Shown here piece after piece: positions 1-9,957 of a stretch of DNA of 64,000 nucleotides. A program made the translations under genes and the position numbers. The first letter of the stretch is position 1, and each line of letters starts with the position of its first letter. The stretch covers positions 1,495,501 through 1,559,500 of the forward strand of contig JAWQUS010000004.1 in NCBI GenBank assembly GCA_036365455.1, written 5' to 3'. The notes under the pieces are model-generated. The model worked only from the letters and a program-made list of their open reading frames with translations. It was not told the origin of the DNA and searched no databases. This DNA comes from Macrosoma leucophasiata. Lineage: Eukaryota; Arthropoda; Insecta; Lepidoptera; Hedylidae.

Positions 1-32
1 TAATGATTGAATGTGTAAAACTGGTGAGTCAC

Positions 33-86
33 CTTCGTGTGAGCATCGTCAAGTTGCCCGTCAGGCCACCCGGCGTTAGTTCGCGC
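33..86 (-). CDS. Candidate microexon 7 of the same gene
   Basis: A short GC-rich block in AT-rich intron, bounded on the minus strand by an acceptor taactttgcag and a moderate donor ACGAAG|gtgact. Length 54, a multiple of three, so insertion keeps frame. Read in phase 0 it gives ARTNAGWPDGQLDDAHTK without a stop; one other frame is also open. Phase 0 agrees with exon 6. The donor is weak and the peptide is short, so this may be a chance GC patch; RNA-seq junctions would decide. Confidence 0.35.
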
Positions 87-730
87 CTGCAAAGTTACAC
101 CACGCCGACATCTTGTTAAATGTTATTTACACAAAATGGCGGACATCCACAATCTGTATATTTGAATTTTATTCATTCAGATTGACTTGAAACAGTTATG
201 AATGTTATGAAAATGTTTCGATTAGCACAAAATATATATGAAAATTCAATATTTATTTTAATGCAAACTTCAAAAGGAAAAAATAAATAATAATAATACA
301 ATATCATGCAGAGTGCATAAAGAATTTACTGAAGGTGGTCTAATGAGTGCAAATAAAAGGCGGAATATACTGTGATATAAATAATATTTATTAAAAGAAA
401 CAAAAAAGAAATAACATAATAACATAAGGTGCTAACAAAACTACTATTCATTCCTAAAATAAATCATAGCTTTACGTTTTTAACTATTTTTTTATATAAA
501 TAAAAATAAACTTTTCATAGAAGCATTATTAGAAGCAGTTCAGTGTTAATTATGGCAGCAAGAGTATCATAGTTCGAAACAATCAACCTTTTTATATAAA
601 ACTGTACCAAAACCATTATCAGTAATATGATCTGTGTATGCATGGAGTCGTGAAAGTAAGTAACTGCGAAACCAGGGGGACAACTGATATTATATATTCT
701 AATATCCTAATATCTAACTTTACTAACTTT

Positions 731-1017
731 TACTGGTGGTAGAGCTCCAGTGACGGAGCTCGCGGGCCTAGGCACCACCGCATTACCTATAAACTTGCCG
801 CTAAATGGAAGTGTTAAGCACTATCGTGTTCCGGTCAGGTGGTAATGTACGGCCCTGTAATTTTCGGCACAGAGGCTCAACACCTTAGGCCTCAGGAGTG
901 GTATCGCATCTGCATTTTGACCTTGGTCTTTGTGTGGGTGTCTTTAGGCTGCAGTCATCACTTAACATGAATGTGAACTGCAAGCTTGTTTACCACTTCC
1001 ATAACATAAAAAAAAAA
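731..1017 (+). repeat. REP-A copy, full length
   Basis: Nearly complete copy of the commonest repeat in the window. The family reads tactggtggtagagctcc at its start, then a body with accaccgcattacctaa, cactatcgtgttccgg and ggctgcagtcatcactt, and ends cataaaaaaa. The A-tail and 5'-truncated relatives indicate a retroposon (SINE or LINE 3' end); I see no convincing tRNA boxes. Some Lepidoptera SINEs (for example Metulj) are similar in size, but I cannot assign it. Confidence 0.85.
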
Positions 1018-1205
1018 TCTAATATATAAATATTTCATCCTTCCACCAAATCACCGATACTTTATTAGTGAATGTTATGGTAAACACATAAAACTACAAT
1101 AAGTTATTTTAATTTATTAAAACTTACTGTTTCTGAACCTAAGACTGATTTACAAGATTTATTAATTATTGTTAAAGAATTAAAATCATATTATTAATAG
1201 CTGAC

Positions 1206-1322
1206 ATATAACCCGCATTGAAGTAGCGTGGTGGAGTAAGCTCCAGGCGTCCCCCCCCCAAAAGGGGTGAGACTCGTGCCCAGCAGTGGGACGTATAAAG
1301 GGTTGCCTTTATTATTTTTTAT
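1206..1322 (+). repeat. REP-N 3' end fragment
   Basis: Contains aacccgcattgaagtagcg, gtggagtaagctccagg, gtgcccagcagtgggacg and a (ttatta)-type tail. The same text recurs at 16253-16370 and, inverted, at 56240-56320 plus 56598-56645. This is a common Lepidoptera repeat that looks like the 3' end of a LINE or a LINE-mobilised SINE. Confidence 0.65.
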
Positions 1323-1501
1323 TATAACCTTAATTCTTGGCGTTTAGTGTCCCCCTGAATTCGCACTTGACTTAGCGACTACCCGAAACCAATTTAAACC
1401 TATACCCTTTACTAAGCTTATAATCATTATTTGGCTCAACCATATCTCTTGAAACTATATACAGTCACAATAAATGTATACAAAGCATAGCCACATGGCA
1501 G

Positions 1502-1921
1502 TAGGGATGAAATGATACGAGTATTAATAAAAGTACATACTCGATACTTTTCTTCCGATACCAAGTACTTTTAGCATCGATACTTTGAAACGAGGTATCG
1601 AATAAAGGGTCCAAAGTACTCATATGTACAGAGATATGAGTAATTTACCGTGTTTAAAAAATTACATATCTTAAAAATAATATCTTGAACGCTGCTGCTG
1701 GTTTTTTTTTTGCTCGTTCATATAATTTCATCGATACCATTCGATACGAGTAAGTATCGATACTTTTCAAACCGAAACTGAGTAAGTATCGATACTTTTC
1801 AAACCGAAACTGAGTAAGTATCGATACTTTGCAAACCGAAACTGAATAAGTATCGATACTTGACGACCGATACGGTATCGAGTAAAAGTATCGACACCTC
1901 GATGGTATCGTCTCATCCCTA
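1502..1921. mobile_element. hAT-type MITE with internal palindromic tandem repeats
   Basis: Terminal inverted repeats TAGGGATGAAATGATACG and, at the right end, the complement of GTATCGTCTCATCCCTA. It is flanked by a perfect 8-bp duplication catggcag (1494-1501 and 1922-1929), the hAT signature. Inside, at about 1748-1860, a 32-bp unit carrying the palindrome aagtatcgatactt is repeated about 3.6 times; scattered copies of tatcgatactt occur throughout. Such subterminal repeats are typical transposase-binding sites in hAT elements. No transposase is encoded; the minus-strand 93-codon ORF is incidental. Confidence 0.85.
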
Positions 1922-2162
1922 CATGGCAGTAACAATACCTACATGAATATATTTGCGATAAACATTCGAGGTATTACAATCCCATTAATATCTAAGCTAC
2001 GAGATCTACCAAATACTACTAGCCGATATAGAAGAATAATATAAAGTAATTTATTATGATTAAACTAACTTAAAAGATATTTGATCACATGAGTTCGATT
2101 CTGAATAGAAAATAAAATATATAAATACTAAACTTGCAATGAAATCTATTGACATTTCTGTT

Positions 2163-2420
2163 GTACAGTATCCAACATGAAATAATACACATCGACTTTA
2201 AAAAGGAGACTTCGGCTTATTTCGGGTCTGTAGAGCGTAATCTCTCTCGCACCTTACCTATGTGACTGAGCCAACCATGTTGATCAAGTTTTTACCAATA
2301 TCGAACTATCAGTGCCTACGTAGGCAGTGTGCAGCAGAGATAACGCTCTACGAAGTCGAAACTAGCCGATTGTCTCTTTCGTACGCTCGATGTACAGTAT
2401 TTCTTGCTTCGTACTGTAAT
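2163..2420. repeat. Long imperfect inverted repeat (MITE-like)
   Basis: Arms 2163-2247 and about 2334-2420 pair imperfectly: for example aaggagacttcggcttattt against cgaaactagccgattgtctc, and gtagagcgtaatctct against agagataacgctctac. A perfect 14-bp palindrome tgcctacgtaggca sits near the centre (2313-2326). A half copy of the left arm occurs at 14555-14615, so it is a family and not a one-off. No target duplication recognised. Confidence 0.6.
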
Positions 2421-3536
2421 TAAAGTGCTTGATCATCAATGTTATCTGTTACCATCATAAGTTTCAACAAAATAATCACAAAACAAGATTGAAAAAGATT
2501 CAGTTCGAAGACAATTTCCAAATTCAAAATACATCCTAATCACTTTATTTAGATTGAATATTCATACTTTAATTCAAAACCCCGCTTATCTTGTGAATAG
2601 CGTTCTAGCATATGTAAGAGATATGAACGTTATCAATAAAGTCGACAGATATATCCATTATTATCATAATTACGAGTGCTAATCATAGCGCTACTGCACG
2701 ATATAAATAAATAATCTAACTTACATAATATTGGCACATTCTTTAAACAAAAGATTTGGTGCGAGTCAGATGGTTTTGAATGCAAGAAAAGGGTTAATGT
2801 AGAGCTATAAATTCAATAACATAAAATATCAATTTTGAAATTACATAAAAAGATAACTCGATGTTTTTGGTTATTTCTCAAAAGAATAGACGCGAAAAAT
2901 ATTGCAGCAGTATGTCGTCAGCATTTTATCGGCGAAGTGTTTCTGTAAAATTTTCATTATTTACTACCAACGTACAACGTACCAACTACATAATCAAAAA
3001 ACTCAGTAAGCACCTACCTACAGAGATTTTGAACAATTTATGTATCTTTTGTACATTCGCATTTCCATAGAAATAGTCATCCCTCAAACACAAATTGCAC
3101 ATATTTCGGTGTACATGATTTAAGATTTGTACGAGTATAATCCATTACACAATTTTTTTTTCTCTCATTTTTTTTAATGATGCACATAATTTCTTAAAAT
3201 TTGCATCTATTTAAACTTAAGTTTTATTTCTCCATTGTTTTGTATCCTCCAAGCCTCTTTGAGTAAAAATAAGAAAATATGATTCGCTTTTCGAATAGTT
3301 CAAAAAGTACGCTACAATTGAATGCAAAAATACATATTTAATAGTTATACCTACATGTAATAAAGACAAAGTTTTCCATAGAGAAATCTCTCAATTTGTT
3401 CATTTTGATCTTTGGTGACAAATATACCGAAAAATTTTAAGCTTCTTACTTCTTAAACCCAACAGAACTAAACAAAAAATATTGCTTTCCAAAACATGAC
3501 TCACACCAAATCAACTCTATCCACTCAATCTCTTAC
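2421..3536. other. AT-rich intron, nothing recognised
   Basis: Unique-looking AT-rich DNA downstream of exon 6 on the minus strand. Short ORFs here are chance. No repeat family seen elsewhere in the window was recognised. Confidence 0.5.
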
Positions 3537-3695
3537 CTGTTGCTGCTGCAGTTTTTTGTCCAGACTCTCAATTTTATTATCGTCCGTCTGCACTTCGAGA
3601 CCGTTGAGCTTCGAAGCGAGGTCCTTCGAGAAGCCCTGCTCCCTCTTCTTGGTCGCTTCCTCTTCGTCCGATGTCACTGTCATTTGGGTGTATGG
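3537..3695 (-). CDS. Exon 6 of the same gene
   Basis: Acceptor gcgtttcttttccag|CCATAC; donor CAGCAACAG|gtaaga. Phase 0 at both ends, 53 codons beginning PYTQMTVTSDEEEATKKR and ending in a Gln-rich coil (DKKLQQQQ). The charged heptad-like pattern suggests the start of a coiled coil continuing in the next exon. The intron 3' of it holds REP-A-free AT-rich DNA to about 1.9 kb. Exons 5 and 6 are separated by a 1.1-kb intron carrying three REP-A copies. Confidence 0.85.
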
Positions 3696-3746
3696 CTGGA
3701 AAAGAAACGCATCCTATTAGAATTGTATAAACGAATAATTAATTCT

Positions 3747-4032
3747 TACTGGTGGTAGAGCTCCAGTGACGGAGCTCGCGGGCGTAGGCACCACCGCATT
3801 ACCTAATATACTTGCCGCTAAATGGTAGTGTTCAACACTATCGTGTTCCGATCAGGTGGCAATGTACGGCCCTGTAATTTCCGGCACAGAGGCATAAGAC
3901 CTTAGGCCTCAGGAGTGGTAACGCATCTGCATTTTGACCTTGGTCTTTGTGTGGGTGTCTATAGGCTGCAGTCATCACTTAACATCAATGTGAACTGCAT
4001 GCTTGTTTACCACTTCCATTACATAAAAAAAA
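3747..4032 (+). repeat. REP-A copy, full length
   Basis: Full copy in the intron between exons 5 and 6, antisense to the host gene, ending in cattacataaaaaaaac. It lies only about 50 bases upstream of exon 6 in transcription order, so its T-tract (minus strand) is close to the splice acceptor region. Confidence 0.85.
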
Positions 4033-4091
4033 CAAAAATATCTATCCTTGAAATAAAATAAGTTTTCGGATTTATCTGGCGTAAATTATAA

Positions 4092-4372
4092 TACTGGTGG
4101 TAGAACTCCAGTGACGCAGATCGCGGGCGTAGGCACCACCGCATTACCGAATATACTTGCCGATAAATGGTAGTGTTCAGAACCACCGTGTTCCGGTCAG
4201 GTGGTAATGTACGGTCCTGTAACTTCCGGCACAGAGGCATAACACCTTAGGCCTCAGGAGTGGTAACGCATTTGCATTTTGACCTTGGTCTTTTTGTGGG
4301 TGTCTATAGGCTGCAGTCATCACTTAACATCAATGTGAACTGTGTGTCACTTCCATAAAATTAAAAAAAAAA
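4092..4372 (+). repeat. REP-A copy, full length
   Basis: Second nearly complete copy in the same intron and orientation, with a small 3' deletion (tgtgtgtcacttcc in place of the usual tgcatgcttgtttacc). Ends in an A-rich tail. Confidence 0.82.
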
Positions 4373-4490
4373 CTAAAATGATTAATTTAAATCAACCCGA
4401 CGTTTGATGACGCGAGGTAAATCCGAAAACTTGTTTTTTTTTTCAATGAGTGTAGTTCGCGAAAACCTAAGAACAATATCTTTCACTCGA

Positions 4491-4745
4491 TTTAGAGCTC
4501 CAGTAACATAGTTGGCGTAGGCAGCACCACATTACCTAATCTACTTGGCGGTTGATACGGGTTAGTGGCCTCCTCCTAGTGGTGGTGGTTATAAGGCCTC
4601 CGACAAGGTTTGACGACTGCTATCTATCGATAACAACCGGGACCGATGGCTTAACGTGCCCTCCGAAGTACGGAAACGCGCATTTTAATTTTCCACTACC
4701 GGTCACCCATCACACACCCGACCGCCCACCGCGACATCCGTATCG
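4491..4745. repeat. REP-A head fragment joined to inverted REP-N
   Basis: 4491-4553 matches the first ~60 bases of REP-A (tagagctccagtaacat...cattacctaatctactt). It then passes into about 190 bases (gacaaggtttgacgactgc...aacaaccgggaccgatgg) that are the reverse complement of the REP-N body at 16135-16260. Composite of two fragments, antisense or sense to the gene respectively. Confidence 0.6.
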
Positions 4746-4825
4746 CTTAACCGAATAGATCTCGCTAGAATCTAGAATCGCTTAACCGACCGATAATTGG
4801 AGTTAAAAGAAAATAAAACACCCAC

Positions 4826-5161
4826 CTCACTATTCTGTCTGCTATGGGGATTGGAAGTCTCCGGCGACGACTGCCCCTTATACCAGGCCTCAGCCGACGG
4901 TCCTCTATCTATATCCACACCGGAGTCCCGACTATCCCTTAACTTGGCATCCATTTCGTGCGACAGGGTCTTCTTGTACAGTAACTTCTCAATCTTGGTC
5001 TCTTCCTGCAAGAACGACGTGATGTCAGGCCTCGGCGCCAGCGTCAGGTCCACGTCCAGGTAACTGTCGTCCACCTGGCCCTCGATGCCCAGGAAACTGG
5101 TTCTCTTGTTTCTGATCTCCTTCTTGATGCGGCGCGCTGAGCTCGTGTGCTTGAAGTTACC
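4826..5161 (-). CDS. Exon 5 of the same gene
   Basis: Acceptor gatgttcaaccag|GGTAAC; donor AATAGTGAG|gtgggt. Phase 0 at both ends, 112 codons. A basic opening (SARRIKKEIRNKRTSFLG) is followed by an acidic segment (DDSYLDVDLTLAPRPD), a predicted helix (EETKIEKLLYKKTLSHEM) and a polar tail with RDSRDSGVDID and SSPETSNPHSRQNSE. The flanking frame stays open into both introns, but splice signals and phase fit the exon given here. It is GC-richer than the adjacent repeats. Confidence 0.87.
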
Positions 5162-6032
5162 CTGGTTGAAGATGTTCAAGTTACAGAAAGAATTATGGCT
5201 AGAGGAATGACTTGATACTTGACATAGTTCCAAGGAGGAGTTGCTCATTCTTGGGTGGTGTCGAAATCTTCATTTATTATCAATTCAGCCAAAAGACGTC
5301 CACAACTGGACAAGCCTTCCTCCAAAAAGCCCACAAAGTGTTGTGCGTCATCAGGGTAGTCATATGACATAGTTGACATATGGATTGGCGATTGCAGTAG
5401 TTGCAGTTTTATCGCTACTGACTAACGAAATCTTTATTTAAAAAAAAAGACTTAGAGTTCGAATGTGAAGCATAGAATATAATTTTTCATGAGTTAGAAT
5501 TTAAACTCATGAAAAAAACTACAATTCAATTAAAAATTTAATTACGATTAATAAATACTTTAAAAACATAATTTTCTTATGCGAAACATTGTGCATTAAT
5601 ACTTAGTACTATTTCTCTCAATTGATACACTTCGATTTAACAGCGTCTAAATGAAAGAATATATCACCATAGATTACACACTTATAATTTTATATGATTG
5701 TTGGATTTGGCTCATCCATCAAATTGAAAGGGAAAAAAAGAACACATATGACTATTATAATTAAAGAAAAATGCAATTATTGTAACATTATTAATAAGTA
5801 AAATAAAATAATTTTAAATATAATTTATGGATTGCAAAACCTGATTGTCATCTAAAGTTTAAATAAATTTGATTAATTATTATGTATTAATTATACCATA
5901 TAATTATTATATTTGAACGCCATTTAAGTGGCACAGTAAGAGCATAAAATATTGTATCATAATATCTGCCATATACCTTACTGAACAAATAAATGATTTG
6001 ATTGATTGATTGATTGAAAAAAGTCAACTTAC
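5162..6032. other. Intron 4, AT-rich with LINE scraps
   Basis: 5283-5345 (agacgtccacaactggacaa, ccttcctccaaaaagccc) is a decayed version of the RTE-like 3' end seen at 35460-35510 and 40455-40500, and of 55530-55580. The segment 5900-6018 ends with aacaaataaatgatttgatt followed by (gatt)n, which looks like a short LINE 3' end with a microsatellite tail. The remainder is AT-rich with nothing recognised. Confidence 0.45.
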
Positions 6033-6335
6033 ATTTCCAAGCAGTTCATCGTCTTCGGTTGGTGGCGGTGGAGGTTTCTCTTTTGGCGGCTCCAAAACAT
6101 TGGTTGGCATGTCTAGAGGGAACGCTTCAGCATCCATTGAGTTCTGATAGAACATATCTATGTTCTCATACAAAGGTGTCATGGCCACTTTCTTATCTAC
6201 ATCGAAATCCAATAACTCGTAAATTTTCTTCACTTTAGCTTCCCCCACTTTTATCTCACTTTCCTCCATCGTCGTATTCACTACACTGTCCTCAGAATCG
6301 AGCTCTTTAAACGCCAATTCCAACGCGTCAATGAC
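6033..6335 (-). CDS. Exon 4 of the same gene
   Basis: Acceptor ctttggttctcag|GTCATT; donor GGAAAT|gtaagt. Phase 0 at both ends, 101 codons. The peptide starts VIDALELAFKELDSED, is acidic, has a short basic helix (EAKVKKIYELLDFDVDKK), then tyrosine/methionine text, and ends with a proline run EKPPPPPTEDDELLGN near the donor. The Pro run is a possible SH3 or EVH1 ligand (inference). Directly 3' of the exon on this strand the intron carries an (attg)n/(caat)n microsatellite at 5997-6017. Confidence 0.88.
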
Positions 6336-7351
6336 CTGAGAACCAAAGTACGTCTTAATAATCGATTCGACGATTAGTAAATGACATTAAACGCATACAA
6401 ATCAGAAAAAGAAGCTAAATTAACCTCAATAGAGACATATAAAACAATTTCATAGGAAAATAAATAACACAAATTTAGATAGAATGAAGAATAAAAACAC
6501 AAAAATCATGCAACGATACACGACTCGGACGAAACACTTGAAATGCAATGACATGACAAAAATTAGCACACAATGCGGCGAAAATGCGTGTTAATAAACA
6601 AGCGAAGTCTACGTACGAAAATGTCTTACCTCGTGAACCCATCACCAAGCTGACGTAAGACTCCTAATCCTAAATACACATCAGAATAAGGAACCAAACG
6701 AGCCTATACTCGGAACATAACTACCTTACTAGCGCAAGATATCGCGCTGTTTGCTTAAGATATGTGTCTAAAAGATAACACGATTGTTTTTATCGCGGCT
6801 CATAAAATAGTTCATTCTGATTTTCCCTACACACATCGATTATGATTATGACAGTGAGAGGATAAAATACATAAATAAAACCCAATACATTAACAGTGTA
6901 ACATATATTTTTAGAAAATGAATTTACATTATCGCTATTTAAACTGTTACTATGGGGTTCTACACTTATATAAATATCAAAATATCAGTGATAAATGGGT
7001 GTATTTTATAACCCTGTACGAACACTAATCTATATGTAAATGATAGAATGTTTGATCTATGTTGTATGTGTGATCTGCTAAGTGCTAGGAATGAGGGTTT
7101 AAGTACTAACACACATTGAATTATATATGGCCTAATGGTATTTGTTCCGCTACAAGTTATTCAACGTTAGCACAATATCTAATTGGTATGATAAATTAGT
7201 GGAGATATGGATGAATGTTGTAACCAAAATCAAGAGATCATAGCAGTTTTAAAACTGTATGCAGTATACTGATACATCTCATCTGACTTGCTAAGCAATA
7301 TATGAGAATATGTATACCAAAACTATGCGGTATTTGATACCGAGCTAGGCA
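6336..7351. other. Intron 3, no recognised repeats
   Basis: About 1 kb of AT-rich DNA free of the repeat families that crowd the rest of the window. It directly follows the alternative stop at 7352, so it would form the 3' UTR of a read-through transcript. Confidence 0.5.
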
Positions 7352-7498
7352 TTAAGGCAATGCGTTCTCTTTGGCACAATTCGGTGGGGTTTTAACGGTT
7401 ACTTTGTTATTGATAAACAATATAGTCTTACGTCTATTCGGCTCTATGAAACGTTTAGTCCTTTTCTGCCAGAATGGATTAGAATCTTGCGTACTTAC
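7352..7498 (-). CDS. Read-through C-terminus of exon 3 (alternative end)
   Basis: Directly past the exon 3 donor the reading frame remains open for 48 codons and ends in TAA at 7354-7352. The tail is basic (QKRTKRFIEPNRRKTILF) and ends CAKENALP. If the donor is skipped, this would give a protein lacking exons 4 onward. I find no AATAAA on the minus strand between 7352 and 6336, only a weak TATAAA-like site near 7000, so a stable short mRNA is uncertain. It could also be chance openness of a retained intron; the absence of stops over 48 codons in AT-rich DNA is mildly unusual. Confidence 0.35.
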   Translation of the reverse strand, partial: VSTQDSNPFWQKRTKRFIEPNRRKTILFINNKVTVKTPPNCAKENALP

Positions 7499-9352
7499 CA
7501 CCGCGTCACTGGCTGTAGTGACTTCGTTCTGAGTGGAAACATTAGAATTAGAAGTATGAGAGACTTGTGTAACATGATCACCTGTTAATGTGTTATCGGA
7601 TGATGCTACATTAGTGTTAGTAAGCGAAATGTTACCGCTAGACCTTAGCGTCTTAATGGAATTCTTTGGTGAGATGTTAGTAGTAGTTGTAATATTAGAG
7701 ACAGTTACCATTGGCATGCTTTTGTTGTTAGTGGAATCGTTAGTAAAATTTTCGCTACGGTTAGAGACGTCCCCAGCACCAGCGTTTAGATTGTTACGTA
7801 TTTCATTCAAGTTCAAATGTATTGTCATTTTCCCTTCGAACACGACCGTGTCGCCTTCCGACGTGGTCGAAACAGGCTCGTTGAGACTTACACTAGAGTC
7901 ATGAGTCTCCAAACTTTTAAGAGTGTCTTCGTCTTCTTTGTCCATCTGTATTTCAGTTACTTCTTCAGTAACGCTCAGCTCCTCAGGCTGTGAGATCGCT
8001 TGTAAGTAATTGCTGCCACTATCTGTATCTTCAGTTTTGCTATCTGGTTCCTCCACTTCTTCGACTATCACATCTTCTATTAGAGCCTGGATTGACTCTG
8101 ATGGCATATCGATTGGTTCCTCAATTTTCGTGGGTTCCAATGTGATCAAGCCGTCTTCGTTGGACGATTCGTACTCGGAAACTTCGACCATAGGTTCTCC
8201 GATAGGAGAAGCTACTTGAGTCAGATCGGCGATGTCATCTGCGGGGGCGCAAGAGTCACGTGCAGTGTGGATACCGCTGTCTTCGGTCTCAATGTCACTT
8301 GGGACAGTGTTATTCTGCATTTCAGTGCAATCGAAGTCTTCTAAGCTTTGAACTCTTTCGAAAGAATTAGGGGAAGACTGTCCGTTAATATCCAAGCTGT
8401 CCAGAGAGCGACAGAAGCTTTGCATTTGACACTCTATACCAGATAAGCTTGATTTCAATGAACTATCGGATAATTTATCTTTTGAATCATCATTTATATC
8501 TGACATTTTGTCATTAGCTGCTATTTCTTCCTCAACAGATATTTTAGGTATCTCTTTATTTTTAGCTGCATCCAAACAAGATAAACGTTCTTTTAGGCTC
8601 ATAGAAACTTCTCTGACTTCAGTCTTGGTAATCTTTTCTTCTTCTGAAGTTTGTGATTTCAGACTGGATAAACGTTCTTTAAGTGATTTATTTTTTGATA
8701 AGTCTCCATTAGACAGCCGTTTGAATTTTTCAGGCTCTGTCGATTTAACCTTTTCCAAGGACGAGAGCCGTTCTTTCAAAGGTTTCACTTCCGTTGGTAA
8801 CTTTGTCAGGTCACTTGTAGACTTTTGCACTTGTACTTCCGTAAACTTTTCTAAGCTGGACAGTCTTTCTTTTATGGATTTCTTATTTGCGATATCAGGT
8901 AATTTTGGTTTAATTTGTGACTCTTGGGAATTTTCCCTCTCGAATTGTTCTCTGCGTTTATGTATGTCAACTTTGGGCAAGTCTTTCTTCTGGTTATTGT
9001 TCTTTAAGTCATTAGCCCTTTCTTGTTGGAAGGAAGAGAGTTTCTCTTCTATTTTATTACTGACTGTTGTTCTGATTCTGTTAATGTCTCCGTTGGTTTT
9101 GTCTGGCGATTTGTCTTTGAAGTTATTATTGACGACTGTTTTGACGATGGTGCTGTTAGTTTGAGAAATGATTCTTGATTTGTAGCCTTCGATGGCTCCT
9201 TCGTAAGTGTACTCCTCTGGTTCTGGCGAGCTGATAGTCGTGGTCGTACACGTGTCGTATTCGTTGGCACTCGAGCCGAGTTTGCGGTTGTTGTCGCAGT
9301 TGGACATGTTGTCCATGTCTGAATGGTTTTTGTCAAGATCCATGCCGTCGCT
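7499..9352 (-). CDS. Exon 3, large disordered exon with KERLSSLEK repeats
   Basis: Acceptor tctgttttccag|AGCGAC; strong donor GCGGTG|gtaagtacg. Phase 0 at both ends, 618 codons, no stop. An ATG at 9343 is the first in this exon but upstream exons read in, so it need not be the start. Low-complexity polar protein rich in Ser, Glu, Asn and Thr. Four copies of a motif like SIKERLSSLEK lie at about 8572-8885 (residues about 248-352 of the joined product), spaced roughly 30 residues apart, basic and helical. A middle acidic part contains EDSGIHTARDS and CRSLDSLD. A Thr/Asn/Ser-rich stretch precedes the donor. No transmembrane segment or enzymatic domain. Likely a cytoplasmic actin- or junction-associated scaffold (inference). 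The antisense ORF at 8508-9164 is a shadow of this exon. Confidence 0.9.
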
Positions 9353-9504
9353 CTGGAAAACAGAATAATCAAATTGTTAATAGAGTTAAATCTGTTATAG
9401 TATTTTAGATAATGATTTAGGAAGTTGTCATATTTTCATTTACGATTTATTTTTAGTTATAGTATTCAGTACTTTTGTGTTTCAGTTACATACTAATAGA
9501 CATA

Positions 9505-9612
9505 CTAGGCCTCAGTGGTGTCAATGCGTCTGCATTTAAACCTCTGGTGGTGTGTCGATGTCTATAGGCTGCAGTATTCCCTTCCATCCGTGTGAACATT
9601 ATAAAAGTTTAT
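9505..9612 (+). repeat. REP-A fragment, decayed
   Basis: Shows the 3' half only: aggcctcagtggtgtcaatg, gtctataggctgcagtatt, ccgtgtgaacattataaaag. Lies in intron 2 between exons 2 and 3. Confidence 0.55.
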
Positions 9613-9696
9613 AGAAAAAGAAAAGACAAATATTAACAAATCTCAGAATTTTTCCAATTCCATCAACTTTATAAACAAACGAACGTGTCTACTTAC

Positions 9697-9829
9697 GGCG
9701 AGACTGTGTGTGTCGCAGTCTTCGCTGAGGCTGCTCTTGGTGCTGGAGGTGCCGATGCCAAGGTCGCTGAGGTCGTGGCCGTCGTCGTCCGTGTACAGAG
9801 CTAGTGGGTTCCTCCGTCTACGTCCCGCT
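9697..9829 (-). CDS. Exon 2 of the same gene
   Basis: Acceptor ctcgtctttccag, donor CTCGCC|gtaagt. The first base completes the Arg codon begun in exon 1, then 44 codons follow with no stop. The peptide opens with a run of arginines (AGRRRRNPLALYTDDD), then acidic and Ser-rich text (DLSDLGIGTSSTKSSLSEDCD). The exon is GC-rich and separated from exon 1 by a 42.6-kb intron. Phase agreement on both sides (2 in, 0 out) is the main evidence that it belongs to the gene. No catalytic domain is visible; a basic patch followed by an acidic Ser cluster suits a phosphoregulated scaffold, which is inference. Confidence 0.85.
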
Positions 9830-9957
9830 CTGGAAAGACGAGATTAACTGGTTAATTTCGGAAATGTGTGATTAACATTCTTGGCCATATACTGAAAACT
9901 TTTTATAAAATGGCGATGGATGAACAATGGCAGGAAACCATTTCAATAGTATGGTAG

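Noticed and set aside
1748..1860. CRISPR-like array of 32-bp units
   Set aside because: Units are contiguous tandem copies without unique spacers, inside a hAT MITE with TIRs and TSD in a eukaryotic context.
4772..5248. Single 158-codon ORF starting MSNSSLELCQ as an intronless gene
   Set aside because: The acceptor at 5161 and donor at 4826 with phase agreement to neighbours show it is an internal exon; the N-terminal 29 codons are intron.
8508..9164. 218-codon plus-strand ORF
   Set aside because: Antisense shadow of the long exon 3; its composition mirrors the Ser/Glu codons of the real strand.
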